In this document: piece by piece, positions 56,463 to 64,000 of the stretch
Layout: every line of letters begins with the position of its first letter
Numbering within the stretch: the first letter of the stretch is position 1
Assembly (NCBI RefSeq): GCF_004792415.1
Contig: NZ_CP038853.1
Span: 1,984,001-2,048,000 of the forward strand
Length of the DNA: 64,000 bases
DNA from: Pantoea vagans
GTDB lineage: Bacteria; Pseudomonadota; Gammaproteobacteria; Enterobacterales; Enterobacteriaceae
Reading direction: 5' to 3'
Made by a program: the position numbers and the translations under genes
The notes under the pieces: model-generated
Database searches by the model: none
The model's input: only the letters and a program-made list of their open reading frames with translations
Told to the model about the DNA's origin: nothing

Positions 56463-57179
56463 TCAGGCCGCAGCGTGCGGACTCAGAAAGCGGCCCAGCG
56501 CGGCCAGCATCATATCCAGAACCAGTGCCACCAGCGCAGTCGCAACGGCACCCAGAATCAGGGTCGGGAAGTCATTCAGATAGATACCCGGGAAGATCAG
56601 CTCGCCAAAACTGCTGGCACCAATCAGGAAGGCCAGTGGCGCGGTGCCAACGTTGATGGCGGTGGCGATACGCACGCCAGAGAGGATCACCGGCATCGCG
56701 TTGGGCAGCTCAACCTGGCGCAGACGTTGCCATTTGGTCATGCCGATGCCGTTGGCGGCCTCAATCAGCGACGGAGTAACCGCGCTCAGACCCGAGAAGG
56801 TGTTGCGGACGATGGGCAGCAGCGACGCCAGAAACAGCGCAATCAGCGCCGGACGGTCGCCAATTCCGATAATAACCATCGCCAGTGCCAGCACCGCGAG
56901 CGGTGGCAGGGTGTTACCGACATTGAAAATCTGCATCACATACTCGGCCCAGCGACGCGCAAACGGGCGACTAAGCAGGATGCCGCTGGGAATACCGACC
57001 AGCAGGGCGAACAGCATTGACCAGAAAACTAAGAAAAGGTGTTGTTGCCCGAGATAAAGCAGATCGACTTTACGTGCGACCAGCTGATCCCAGCCTAAGC
57101 CCCAGATCAGCACCGCGATCACCGCGACCACTGCAAGCAGTGCCAGACCGGCGCGTCGGGCCAGTGAAGCATTTTGCAT
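56463..57179 (-). CDS. Osmoprotectant ABC transporter permease (OsmY type of OsmU)
   Basis: 238 residues, six or seven helices, coupling block [30 protein letters not shown]. First gene of the operon (permease, binding protein, permease, ATPase), the same gene set as the Salmonella OsmU system, where this permease is named osmY; I leave the symbol empty because E. coli osmY is a different gene. Confidence 0.82.
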   Translation of the reverse strand: MQNASLARRAGLALLAVVAVIAVLIWGLGWDQLVARKVDLLYLGQQHLFLVFWSMLFALLVGIPSGILLSRPFARRWAEYVMQIFNVGNTLPPLAVLALAMVIIGIGDRPALIALFLASLLPIVRNTFSGLSAVTPSLIEAANGIGMTKWQRLRQVELPNAMPVILSGVRIATAINVGTAPLAFLIGASSFGELIFPGIYLNDFPTLILGAVATALVALVLDMMLAALGRFLSPHAAA

Positions 57180-57571
57180 AGGAGAATCTCCCTGATAACG
57201 ATCTCAATTGTTATAACAACCATAAACAGCCCGACAGGTACGGCAAAAACTGCCGCCGCGCCCAATACCGAAACTGCGATAAAATGTAGATAAAATGACT
57301 GTTTATCCACTCTTTTTCAGTGAATACCGAATAAGATGGTGTAATGCTATAGCAGGCCTTTTTTGTACAAGCCAGCTTTTAAGCCCGAAATCAGGCAGAT
57401 AGAAACAGGTTAAAAGCGTGTTAAAGCCGCGTAGCCGCTGGGCTAATGCGACAATAAAAAAAATTCATCGACTTTAGGTGACACCGTCACAGATGGCGCA
57501 GAAAATGCGCACGCGTGGGAAACTGTACTGGCTGTTTTTCAGCTAGCCTTGCAGATTAAAAAAGGAACCCT
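57180..57571. promoter_or_regulatory. Divergent region osm operon / DHA2 pump
   Basis: 392 bp without a gene. A perfect 12-bp palindrome TTGTTATAACAA (57208-57219) sits 29 bp before the first osm gene; it includes a possible -10 (TATAAC). On the other side TGGCGCAGAAAATGC (57494-57508) repeats the 15 bases found before the NCS2 permease, with GG-N10-GC spacing. Confidence 0.45.
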
Positions 57572-59038
57572 ATGACTGACAGCGCACAACTCCAGACCGG
57601 ACATCGCCACTGGATCTTAATCGCCTGCATGCTGGCGATGTTTATGGCGGCCATTGAAGTCACGATTGTGGCCACCGCGATGCCGACCATCATTGCTGAC
57701 CTTGGCGGTTTTTCGCAGTTTGGCTGGGTCTTCTCCATCTATCTGCTGACGCAGGCGGTCAGCGTGCCGCTCTATGGGCGGCTGGCGGATATGGTGGGGC
57801 GCAAAACGATGTTTTTTGTCGGCACCTCGATTTTCCTGGTGGGATCGGTGCTGTGTGGCTTCGCCCATACCATGACCTGGCTGATCCTTTTCCGGGCCTT
57901 TCAGGGCCTTGGCGCGGGGGCCATCATGCCGCTCAGCTCCACCATCGTGGCCGACATTTACTCGCCGCGTGAACGCGCCAGTGTGCAGGGCTGGCTCTCC
58001 AGTGTCTGGGGTGTGGCGGCGATAGTGGGGCCGCTGACCGGCGCCTGGCTGGTGCAGCATTTTAGCTGGTCGGTGATTTTCTGGGTCAATCTGCCGATTG
58101 GCCTGATCAGCATGCTGATGCTGGCACGCTGGTTACCGGCGCATCAGAAAGAGGAGTCATCGCAGCCGCTGAACCTGGCGGGCAGCAGCTGGCTGATGCT
58201 CTGTGTGACGGCCCTGTTGATTGCACTGCTGCAGGCGGAACAGCTGGGCCTCTGGCTGGTGCCGTTCCTGCTTTTCTCTCTGTTCGCGGGCTGGCAGCTC
58301 AAGCGTCACGAGCAGCGTGCTGCGGCACCGCTGTTTCCGCTGGTGATCTGGCGCAGCCGGCTCATTGTGGCAGGCAATGCGGGTAACCTGATTATCGGGG
58401 CGGCGATGATGGGCATCAGCGCGTTTCTGCCCACCTGGATTCAGGGTATCAGCGGCGGCTCACCGTTACAGGCGGGCAGTGTGCTGGCAATGATGTCGAT
58501 TGGCTGGCCGCTGGCCAGCACGCTGAGTGGCAGATTGATGCTTCACACCTCCTACCGCTTTACTGCCCAGCTCGGCGCGCTACTGCTGGTCGCCGGCAGT
58601 GCCCTGTTGCTGTTCCTGCAGCCCGCCAGCTCCCTCTATCAGGCGGGCTTCACGGCGTTTCTGATTGGCACCGGCATGGGGATGACCAGCACCACCTTCC
58701 TGGTCTCTGTGCAGAACCAGGCGGACTATCAGATCCGCGGCATCTGTACCGCCTCTATCATGTTCAGCCGGATGATGGGTTCGGCGGTGGGGACGGCGAT
58801 TATGGGGGCGGTGCTGAATCTTAATCTGCAGTGGCGTCTGCCGCAGGTGCAGGATCCGGTGCAGCAGATTATGTCCGAGCCCAGCCGCCAGCAGTTGCAG
58901 CCGGAAAACCTGCAGCAGATGGTCGCAGCGATAGCCGCATCCCTGCACTGGGTGTTCGTGGTAGCCCTGGTGATTGCTCTGTTTGCGGTGGGAGTGGCAT
59001 GGATGATGCCGCGTCAGCGGCCGGAACAGGCGGAATAA
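57572..59038 (+). CDS. MFS multidrug efflux pump, DHA2 (14-helix) family
   Basis: 488 residues and about 14 helices. DHA2 motifs: FMAAIEVTIVATAMPTI (motif D1), GRLADMVGRKTMF (motif A), and RAFQGLGAGAIMPLSSTIVADIY plus GPLTGAWLV (motif C region). AGGA stands 8 bases before the ATG. Exports drugs or toxic compounds; substrate unknown. No EmrA-type adaptor is adjacent. Confidence 0.85.
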   Translation: MTDSAQLQTGHRHWILIACMLAMFMAAIEVTIVATAMPTIIADLGGFSQFGWVFSIYLLTQAVSVPLYGRLADMVGRKTMFFVGTSIFLVGSVLCGFAHTMTWLILFRAFQGLGAGAIMPLSSTIVADIYSPRERASVQGWLSSVWGVAAIVGPLTGAWLVQHFSWSVIFWVNLPIGLISMLMLARWLPAHQKEESSQPLNLAGSSWLMLCVTALLIALLQAEQLGLWLVPFLLFSLFAGWQLKRHEQRAAAPLFPLVIWRSRLIVAGNAGNLIIGAAMMGISAFLPTWIQGISGGSPLQAGSVLAMMSIGWPLASTLSGRLMLHTSYRFTAQLGALLLVAGSALLLFLQPASSLYQAGFTAFLIGTGMGMTSTTFLVSVQNQADYQIRGICTASIMFSRMMGSAVGTAIMGAVLNLNLQWRLPQVQDPVQQIMSEPSRQQLQPENLQQMVAAIAASLHWVFVVALVIALFAVGVAWMMPRQRPEQAE

Positions 59039-59077
59039 CGGGCAGGGCGACAGGATGTCGCCCTGGTTTGGTGCTTA

Positions 59078-59374
59078 CTATTGTGCTGGCGCGTCCTGAG
59101 AACTGCCGGCACTGGCTGGGACGCTGGCTTCATCGTCACGGCCTGTACGCTTGTAAACAATCTTTTGTGTGTCGTTTTCACAATGTCCGACGACCTGACC
59201 GCCCGCCTGATCAACCTGATCGTTGGCAACGATATCGAGACTAAAACCCGATTCAGGTACGCCGTTCTGAATAATCTTCTGGCTGATATCGGCTTTTACC
59301 GATTCGCAGGATGCCTGCGCCATCAGCGGCAGAGCAAATAACGCCGCGCTTAACAAAACCCTCTGTAGCTTCAT
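59078..59374 (-). CDS. ynfD: Periplasmic DUF1161 protein YnfD
   Basis: 98 residues from ATG at 59374 (AAGGAAG ahead). Signal peptide ending AQA, then SCESVKADISQKIIQNGVPESGFSLDIV....VVGHCENDTQKIVYKR with two cysteines that probably form a disulphide. Matches the E. coli YnfD family; function unknown. Confidence 0.85.
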   Translation of the reverse strand: MKLQRVLLSAALFALPLMAQASCESVKADISQKIIQNGVPESGFSLDIVANDQVDQAGGQVVGHCENDTQKIVYKRTGRDDEASVPASAGSSQDAPAQ

Positions 59375-59419
59375 CACGTCTTCCTTATGTTAGTCGTCCG
59401 TCATTACTATAGCTCAAAT

Positions 59420-59743
59420 TTACGGCGCTACCGGGCGACCTGAACGGCGATCCAGACAACGCAGGGTGTTAGGTTCCCAGTACGCGTTGAGATTGAGGCT
59501 CTGCTCGCACTTGTCGCGGGTATCAAAGGCGCGATCGGTTTTATCAAACTCTTTTTCGACGCGGGTGTTCACTTTGTTGCGCAGCATACGCGTGTCATTC
59601 CATTGCTCTTTGTCCTGACGCGCTGCTTCATTGCTCAGCGCAGAACTGCCATCTTCAATGATCAGACGATTAGTATTCGCAGTGGCAGCCAACGCCGCTG
59701 TGGAGAGCAGCACCATCAGCACGGCAGGGATCATTTTTTTCAT
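59420..59743 (-). CDS. ynfB: Periplasmic UPF0482 protein YnfB
   Basis: 107 residues from ATG at 59743. Signal peptide ending ALAA, then [30 protein letters not shown] and [17 protein letters not shown], nearly the same as E. coli YnfB. Function unknown. Divergent from ynfA as in E. coli. Confidence 0.9.
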   Translation of the reverse strand: MKKMIPAVLMVLLSTAALAATANTNRLIIEDGSSALSNEAARQDKEQWNDTRMLRNKVNTRVEKEFDKTDRAFDTRDKCEQSLNLNAYWEPNTLRCLDRRSGRPVAP

Positions 59744-59873
59744 CACAATTTCCTTTAGTTAACGCAAACATCGCCATCCGGGACGGCTGTTGCAGCGAGT
59801 ACTCATAGTATATCATCGCCGTTTCTTTGCTCACCAGCGGTGAGTCGTTTGTTTACGTTCAGGAGAGGTAAGG

Positions 59874-60203
59874 GTGCTGATTAAGACCGCCTTGCTGTTT
59901 TTTATTACCGCGCTGGCGGAGATCACCGGCTGCTTTCTGCCGTGGCTATGGCTGAAAAAAGGGGGATCGGCGTGGCTGTTACTGCCCGCTGCGGCGAGTC
60001 TGGCGCTGTTTGTCTGGCTGCTGACCCTGCATCCTGCCGCCAGTGGACGGGTCTATGCCGCTTATGGCGGTGTCTATGTGCTGACCGCACTGCTCTGGTT
60101 GCGCGTAGTGGATGGTGTGAAGTTAAGTGCGTGGGACTGGAGCGGTGCATTGATTGCCTTCAGCGGCATGCTGATCATCGTCATGGGCTGGGGACGCGGC
60201 TAG
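59874..60203 (+). CDS. ynfA: Inner-membrane protein YnfA (UPF0060)
   Basis: 109 residues, four membrane helices, GTG start with GAGAGG ahead. Typical stretches: [39 protein letters not shown] and [19 protein letters not shown]-like fold; a drug efflux role has been proposed for some members. Confidence 0.92.
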   Translation: MLIKTALLFFITALAEITGCFLPWLWLKKGGSAWLLLPAAASLALFVWLLTLHPAASGRVYAAYGGVYVLTALLWLRVVDGVKLSAWDWSGALIAFSGMLIIVMGWGRG

Positions 60204-60234
60204 CGCCAGCCGTGATGGCTGGCGCGGCAGAGGC

Positions 60235-60981
60235 TTACGGCTTATGCACTTTCAGGCCCGCCAGCGTCTGGCTGACCGGCATCATTTCCAGGCTATTGAT
60301 ATTGACATGCTTAGGCAGTGTGGCGACCCACCAGACTGCTTCAGTCACATCTTCCGGCGTCAGGGCGGTAGCGCCCTCATAGACCTGACCGGCTTTGTCA
60401 TCATCGCCTTTGAAGCGCACGTTGGAAAACTCAGTGCCGCCAACCAGACCCGGCTCAATGTCGGTCACACGCAGCGCGGTGCCGTGCAAATCGGTACGCA
60501 GGTTCAGGCTGAACTGACGCACAAAGGCTTTGGTCGCTCCATAAACGTTGCCACCGGCATAAGGCCAGCTGCCGGCAATGGAACCGATGTTGATGATATG
60601 ACCCACATCCCGCTCCACCATCTGTGGCAGCAGGGCGCGGGTCATATAGACCAGCCCCTTGGTGTTGGTGTCGATCATATTTTCCCAGTCTTCGACGTTA
60701 GCCTTGTGCGCAGGCTCAATGCCCAGCGCCAGACCGGCGTTGTTAACCAGCACGTCAATATTGCGCCATTCGGCCGGTAACTGTGCCACCGCCTCTTCAA
60801 TAGCGGCACGGTTACGCACATCCAGCTGCACGGTATAGAGGCTGTCGCCCAGCTCATCCTTCAGCGCTTTCAGACGTTCCGCGCGGCGTCCGGTGGCGAT
60901 CACTTTATGACCGTTCTCAATAAAGCGGCGGGTGATGCTTTCACCAAAACCGGCGGTCGCGCCGGTGACAAAAATAATCAT
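60235..60981 (-). CDS. ydfG: NADP-dependent 3-hydroxy acid dehydrogenase YdfG
   Basis: 248 residues. Classical short-chain dehydrogenase: VTGATAGFGESI cofactor loop, NNAGLALG, catalytic Ser in INIGSIAGSWPY, Tyr and Lys in YGATKAF. Almost the same as E. coli YdfG, which oxidises L-allo-threonine, L-serine and 3-hydroxypropionate-type acids and helps detoxify malonic semialdehyde. Confidence 0.95.
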   Translation of the reverse strand: MIIFVTGATAGFGESITRRFIENGHKVIATGRRAERLKALKDELGDSLYTVQLDVRNRAAIEEAVAQLPAEWRNIDVLVNNAGLALGIEPAHKANVEDWENMIDTNTKGLVYMTRALLPQMVERDVGHIINIGSIAGSWPYAGGNVYGATKAFVRQFSLNLRTDLHGTALRVTDIEPGLVGGTEFSNVRFKGDDDKAGQVYEGATALTPEDVTEAVWWVATLPKHVNINSLEMMPVSQTLAGLKVHKP

Positions 60982-61116
60982 CTCACTGTTCCTTATGCCA
61001 TTTTCAGAGTCGATGGCTTCACCATAGCATTTCGTTTCTGCTTCTGCGCGTGGAAAAGCAGACTGACCTGTAAACGGATTTAAACGGATATCCCGCTGCG
61101 CCTTTTCAGGGCAGTC

Positions 61117-61133
61117 TGCACCGTAAAAGGGCA
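61117..61133. promoter_or_regulatory. NtrC-like enhancer site before guaD
   Basis: TGCAC-N7-GGGCA against the NtrC consensus TGCAC-N7-GTGCA (nine of ten arm bases). Centre about 210 bp upstream of the start expected from the sigma-54 promoter. Confidence 0.4.
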
Positions 61134-61187
61134 GATTGTCGGGTGGCAGGCCATACTCAGGTTAACCTGTCTGCGTGATATCGCATC

Positions 61188-61220
61188 GCAACCGTTTGCA
61201 TCAGCTCCGCAAACGGTTGC
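61188..61220. promoter_or_regulatory. Perfect inverted repeat before guaD, candidate activator or LacI/PurR-type site
   Basis: GCAACCGTTTGC and GCAAACGGTTGC, perfect 12-bp arms with a 9-bp spacer. Each arm is itself almost a palindrome with the GCAA.CG.TTGC core of PurR-type sites. Centre about 130 bp upstream of the predicted start, where activators of sigma-54 promoters bind. Confidence 0.6.
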
Positions 61221-61308
61221 TACGCTATCAGAAGGCACTTTTGTTGCGCAACGCGCTATTTTTGTAGTTAATTTACTGATATTTAAGGTTTTTATTGCAT
61301 TCCAGATC

Positions 61309-61324
61309 TGGCACGCAGGTTGCA
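61309..61324 (+). promoter_or_regulatory. Sigma-54 (-24/-12) promoter of guaD-xdhA
   Basis: TGGCACG-CAGG-TTGCA matches the consensus TGGCACG-N4-TTGCA at every defined base, and GG and GC are exactly 10 bp apart. The implied start is near 61335, about 50 bp before the guaD ATG. Confidence 0.8.
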
Positions 61325-61383
61325 GGGTTTTTATCAGAGATTCCTCTGCAGATAATCAATCGCGCTTTCAGAAAGGACATACC

Positions 61384-62712
61384 ATGCTATCAGCAACCGA
61401 TACGGCGATACGCGCCAGCTTCTTTGACTTCACTGGCGTGGTGGATCATCCCGACGATTTGACCGGAAAGGCTCGCTATCTGGAGGATGGGGTGCTGCTG
61501 CTGCGTGACGGACACGTAATTGGGCTGGATAGCTGGGAGAACAGCGAGGCGAAGCTGGCAGGTCATCCCGTGACCGATCTGCGCGGCAAACTGATTGTGC
61601 CGGGTTTTGTCGATACCCATATTCACTATCCGCAGACGGAGATGATTGGTGCCTTTGGCGAACAGCTGCTGGAGTGGCTGAATCACTACACGTTCCCGGT
61701 AGAAGCGCAGTATCACTGCCCGGATCACGCGGCAAAAATGTCCGCTTTTTTCCTGCATCAGCTGCTCTCCAACGGCACTACCAGCGCGCTGGTGTTTGGC
61801 ACCGTGCATCCGCAATCCGTCGACGCGCTGTTCAGCGCCGCCGAAGCCCTGAACATGCGGCTGATTGCCGGCAAAGTAATGATGGATCGCAATGCGCCCG
61901 ACAATCTCATCGAAACCCCGGAACAGAGCTACCAGCAGACGCGGGCGCTGATTGAGCGCTGGCACAAACGTGGACGGCTGAATTATGCGCTGACGCCGCG
62001 CTTTGCGCCGACCTCATCCCCGCAGCTGCTGGAAAAAGTGCAGCAGCTGCGTCAGGCGTTCCCGGATACCTGGCTGCACACCCATCTCAGCGAAAACCCG
62101 CAGGAGGTTGCCTGGGTGAAAGAACTGTTCCCGGAGCGCGAGGGTTATCTGGATGTTTATCATCATCACCAGCTGACCGGTCGCCGCAGCGTCTTTGCGC
62201 ACTGCCTGCATCTGGAAGAGCAGGAGTGGCAGTGTCTGCACGATACCGATTCCTCCATTGCCTTCTGTCCCACCTCAAACCTGTTCCTCGGCAGCGGCCT
62301 GTTTAACATCAAACGCAGCTGGCAGCAGGGCGTGAAAGTGGGGATCGGCACCGATGTCGGCGCAGGCACCACCTTTAACATGCTGCAGACCCTGGGCGAA
62401 GCCTACAAAGTCGGCCAGCTACAGCACTACCGGCTCAGCGCCGCCGAAGCCTTTTATCACGCCACGCTGGGCGGGGCGCGTGCGCTGGATCTCGACCATG
62501 AAATCGGTAATTTCAGCGTTGGCAAAGAGGCGGACTTTGTGGTGCTCGATCCGGCGGTCTCTGCGCTGCAGCAACTCCGCATCGGCAACAGCAAAGATAT
62601 CTGGGAAAAGCTGTTCGTATTAATGACGCTGGGCGACGACCGCAACATTGCCCAGACCTGGGTCGGCGGTCGTCCGGTCTGGCAGCGCGATGCACAGGAG
62701 CAAGCCGCATGA
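61384..62712 (+). CDS. guaD: Guanine deaminase GuaD
   Basis: 442 residues, amidohydrolase. Zinc ligands in GFVDTHIHYPQTEM, a His in WLHTHLSENPQE, a His in VFAHCLHLEE, and the Asp in GIGTDVGAGTTFNML. Converts guanine to xanthine. It overlaps xdhA by 4 bp, so the two steps guanine to xanthine to urate are coupled in one operon. Confidence 0.95.
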   Translation: MLSATDTAIRASFFDFTGVVDHPDDLTGKARYLEDGVLLLRDGHVIGLDSWENSEAKLAGHPVTDLRGKLIVPGFVDTHIHYPQTEMIGAFGEQLLEWLNHYTFPVEAQYHCPDHAAKMSAFFLHQLLSNGTTSALVFGTVHPQSVDALFSAAEALNMRLIAGKVMMDRNAPDNLIETPEQSYQQTRALIERWHKRGRLNYALTPRFAPTSSPQLLEKVQQLRQAFPDTWLHTHLSENPQEVAWVKELFPEREGYLDVYHHHQLTGRRSVFAHCLHLEEQEWQCLHDTDSSIAFCPTSNLFLGSGLFNIKRSWQQGVKVGIGTDVGAGTTFNMLQTLGEAYKVGQLQHYRLSAAEAFYHATLGGARALDLDHEIGNFSVGKEADFVVLDPAVSALQQLRIGNSKDIWEKLFVLMTLGDDRNIAQTWVGGRPVWQRDAQEQAA

Positions 62713-64000
62713 TCCAGTTTCTGTTAAACAATCAGCTGGTCAGCGAAGACGCGCTCGACCCGAATCTTACCGTGCTTAACTATCTGCGCACCCGTCAGCA
62801 TCGGCCTGGCACCAAAGAGGGCTGTGCCTCCGGCGACTGCGGTGCCTGCAGCGTCACGCTGGGCAAAGCTGTTGAGGGAGAGATGCAGTATGAAACGGTC
62901 AACAGCTGCCTGACGCTGGTCTCCGCCTTACAGGGCAAGCAGCTGATCACGGTTGAGGATCTGCGTCACGGTCGCGCACTGCATCCGGCGCAGCAGGCGA
63001 TGGTTGACTGCCACGGTTCACAATGCGGGTTCTGTACGCCAGGCTTTGTGATGTCGCTGTTCAGCCTGCAAAAAAAGGCAGCGGGCTGGGATCGGCATCA
63101 GGCGGAAACCGCACTGGCGGGCAATCTCTGCCGCTGCACCGGCTACCGGCCAATCATGGCTGCCGCTGAACAGCTCTGCTCGCAGCCGGTCAATGATCAG
63201 TTCGATCACAGTGCTGCCAGCACCGTACAGCGGCTCGAGGCGCTGGCCACCCCGGAAATGCAGGAAATAGGCGATAAGGGTCATCGCTGTTTTCTGCCCA
63301 AAACCCCGTCTCAGCTGGCGGCAATCTATCAGGCGCATCCCGACGCGAAGCTGATTGCGGGTGGCACCGATCTCAGCCTGCAGATCACCCAGCAGCATAA
63401 AAAAATACCGCTGCTGATTGCACTGGAGCAGGTTGCTGCGCTCAAAGTCTGCAGCGAATTTGATGACCACTACCTGCTGGGTGCAGGCGCCTCGCTGCAG
63501 CAGGTCAGCGAGTTTCTTGACAGCCGCATTCCCGGCGTCAGTGAAATGCTGCAGCGCTTTGCTTCACTGCAAATCCGTTTACAGGGGACACTCGGCGGCA
63601 ACATCGGTAACGCTTCTCCTATAGGCGATGCTTCGCCGGTGCTGCTGGCCCTCAATTCCAGCTTGCTGCTGCAGCGCGGTGAGCAGCAGCGCAGCCTGCC
63701 GCTTGACCAGTTCTTTACCGGCTATCGCCAGACGCAGCTGGAAAAAGGGGAGTTTATCCGCGCCATTCGTATCGATAAAGTGACAGTGTCACCTGATTTT
63801 GTCGCATGGAAAGTTTCAAAGCGGCTGGATGATGATATCTCTGCCGTGTTCGCTGCCTTTAACCTGCAAATGGAACAGGGCATTGTCAGTTCCGCCCGTA
63901 TCGCCTTTGGCGGCATGGCAGCCACACCGCAACGCGCCCGGCACTGTGAAGCGGCGCTGGCCGGTCAGCCGCTGAATGCCGTGACGGTGTCACGGGCAGC
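62709..64000 (+). CDS. xdhA: Xanthine dehydrogenase small subunit XdhA, 5' part
   Basis: 430 codons to the window edge with no stop, so incomplete. The N-terminal ferredoxin-like [2Fe-2S] domain has Cys39, Cys44, Cys47 and Cys67; the second [2Fe-2S] domain has Cys106, Cys109 (SQCGFCTPGF), Cys141 and Cys143 (CRCTGYRP). A FAD-binding domain follows from about 185, with AGGTDLSLQ and LGGNIGNASPIGD. This two-domain small subunit pairs with a molybdopterin subunit XdhB expected just downstream. Confidence 0.93.
   Translation, partial: MIQFLLNNQLVSEDALDPNLTVLNYLRTRQHRPGTKEGCASGDCGACSVTLGKAVEGEMQYETVNSCLTLVSALQGKQLITVEDLRHGRALHPAQQAMVDCHGSQCGFCTPGFVMSLFSLQKKAAGWDRHQAETALAGNLCRCTGYRPIMAAAEQLCSQPVNDQFDHSAASTVQRLEALATPEMQEIGDKGHRCFLPKTPSQLAAIYQAHPDAKLIAGGTDLSLQITQQHKKIPLLIALEQVAALKVCSEFDDHYLLGAGASLQQVSEFLDSRIPGVSEMLQRFASLQIRLQGTLGGNIGNASPIGDASPVLLALNSSLLLQRGEQQRSLPLDQFFTGYRQTQLEKGEFIRAIRIDKVTVSPDFVAWKVSKRLDDDISAVFAAFNLQMEQGIVSSARIAFGGMAATPQRARHCEAALAGQPLNAVTVSRA

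Overview
The window reads as chromosome of a gammaproteobacterium of the order Enterobacterales, most likely Erwiniaceae (Pantoea/Erwinia type). Most proteins match Escherichia coli K-12 proteins that I know, often near identity (Fnr, YdfG, PntAB, RstAB, YnfM, Mlc, RhaS, SmrA). Several gene blocks keep their E. coli terminus-region order: asr-ydgU-ydgD, rstAB, ydgI-ydgH-pntAB-uspE-fnr, ynfM-ynfL-mlc-bioD2, and ynfD-ynfB-ynfA-ydfG. They are rearranged, and metabolic genes typical of a plant-associated enterobacterium lie between them. I see no rRNA, tRNA, insertion sequence, prophage or CRISPR array.

Layout. 1-1.1 kb: the 3' end of hrpA. 1.2-6.5 kb: ydgD, the tiny ydgU, asr with expanded repeats, an M32 carboxypeptidase and the RstA/RstB two-component system; a near-consensus RstA box lies in front of asr. 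6.7-15.9 kb: an unrecognised small protein, ArcD/YdgI, YdgH, PntAB, UspE, Fnr and SmrA. 15.9-29.7 kb: accessory metabolism, with a PcaQ-like regulator and PcaK-like transporter, 2-oxoadipate dioxygenase (YdcJ/HglS), a carboxylesterase, a chemoreceptor behind a sigma-28 promoter, a LysR regulator divergent from an aminotransferase plus binding protein, PepT, and an orphan DppA-like protein. 29.9-33.7 kb: LysR regulator, M20 peptidase and MFS transporter. 33.9-43.8 kb: an L-rhamnose region (aldA, rhaT, rhaR, rhaS, rhaBADM) with recognisable CRP and RhaS sites, interrupted by ybiI, yoaK and an unknown gene. 43.8-59 kb: a TetR regulator divergent from two YhcN-domain proteins, SotB, YnfM/YnfL, Mlc, BioD2, an NCS2 purine permease, an OsmVWXY-type osmoprotectant ABC transporter and a DHA2 efflux pump. 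59-64 kb: ynfD, ynfB, ynfA, ydfG, then guaD and the start of xdhA, running off the end.

Two features stand out. First, five copies of a roughly 105-bp intergenic element sit in four tail-to-tail gaps between 29.7 and 53.7 kb. All copies fold into the same four-stem structure, and the stems carry compensatory base changes. I do not recognise this family. Second, guaD-xdhA is preceded by a textbook sigma-54 -24/-12 promoter, a perfect 12-bp inverted repeat about 130 bp upstream of the predicted start, and an NtrC-like site. This implies nitrogen-controlled purine catabolism. The NCS2 permease has a weaker sigma-54-like element, which would fit a shared regulon.
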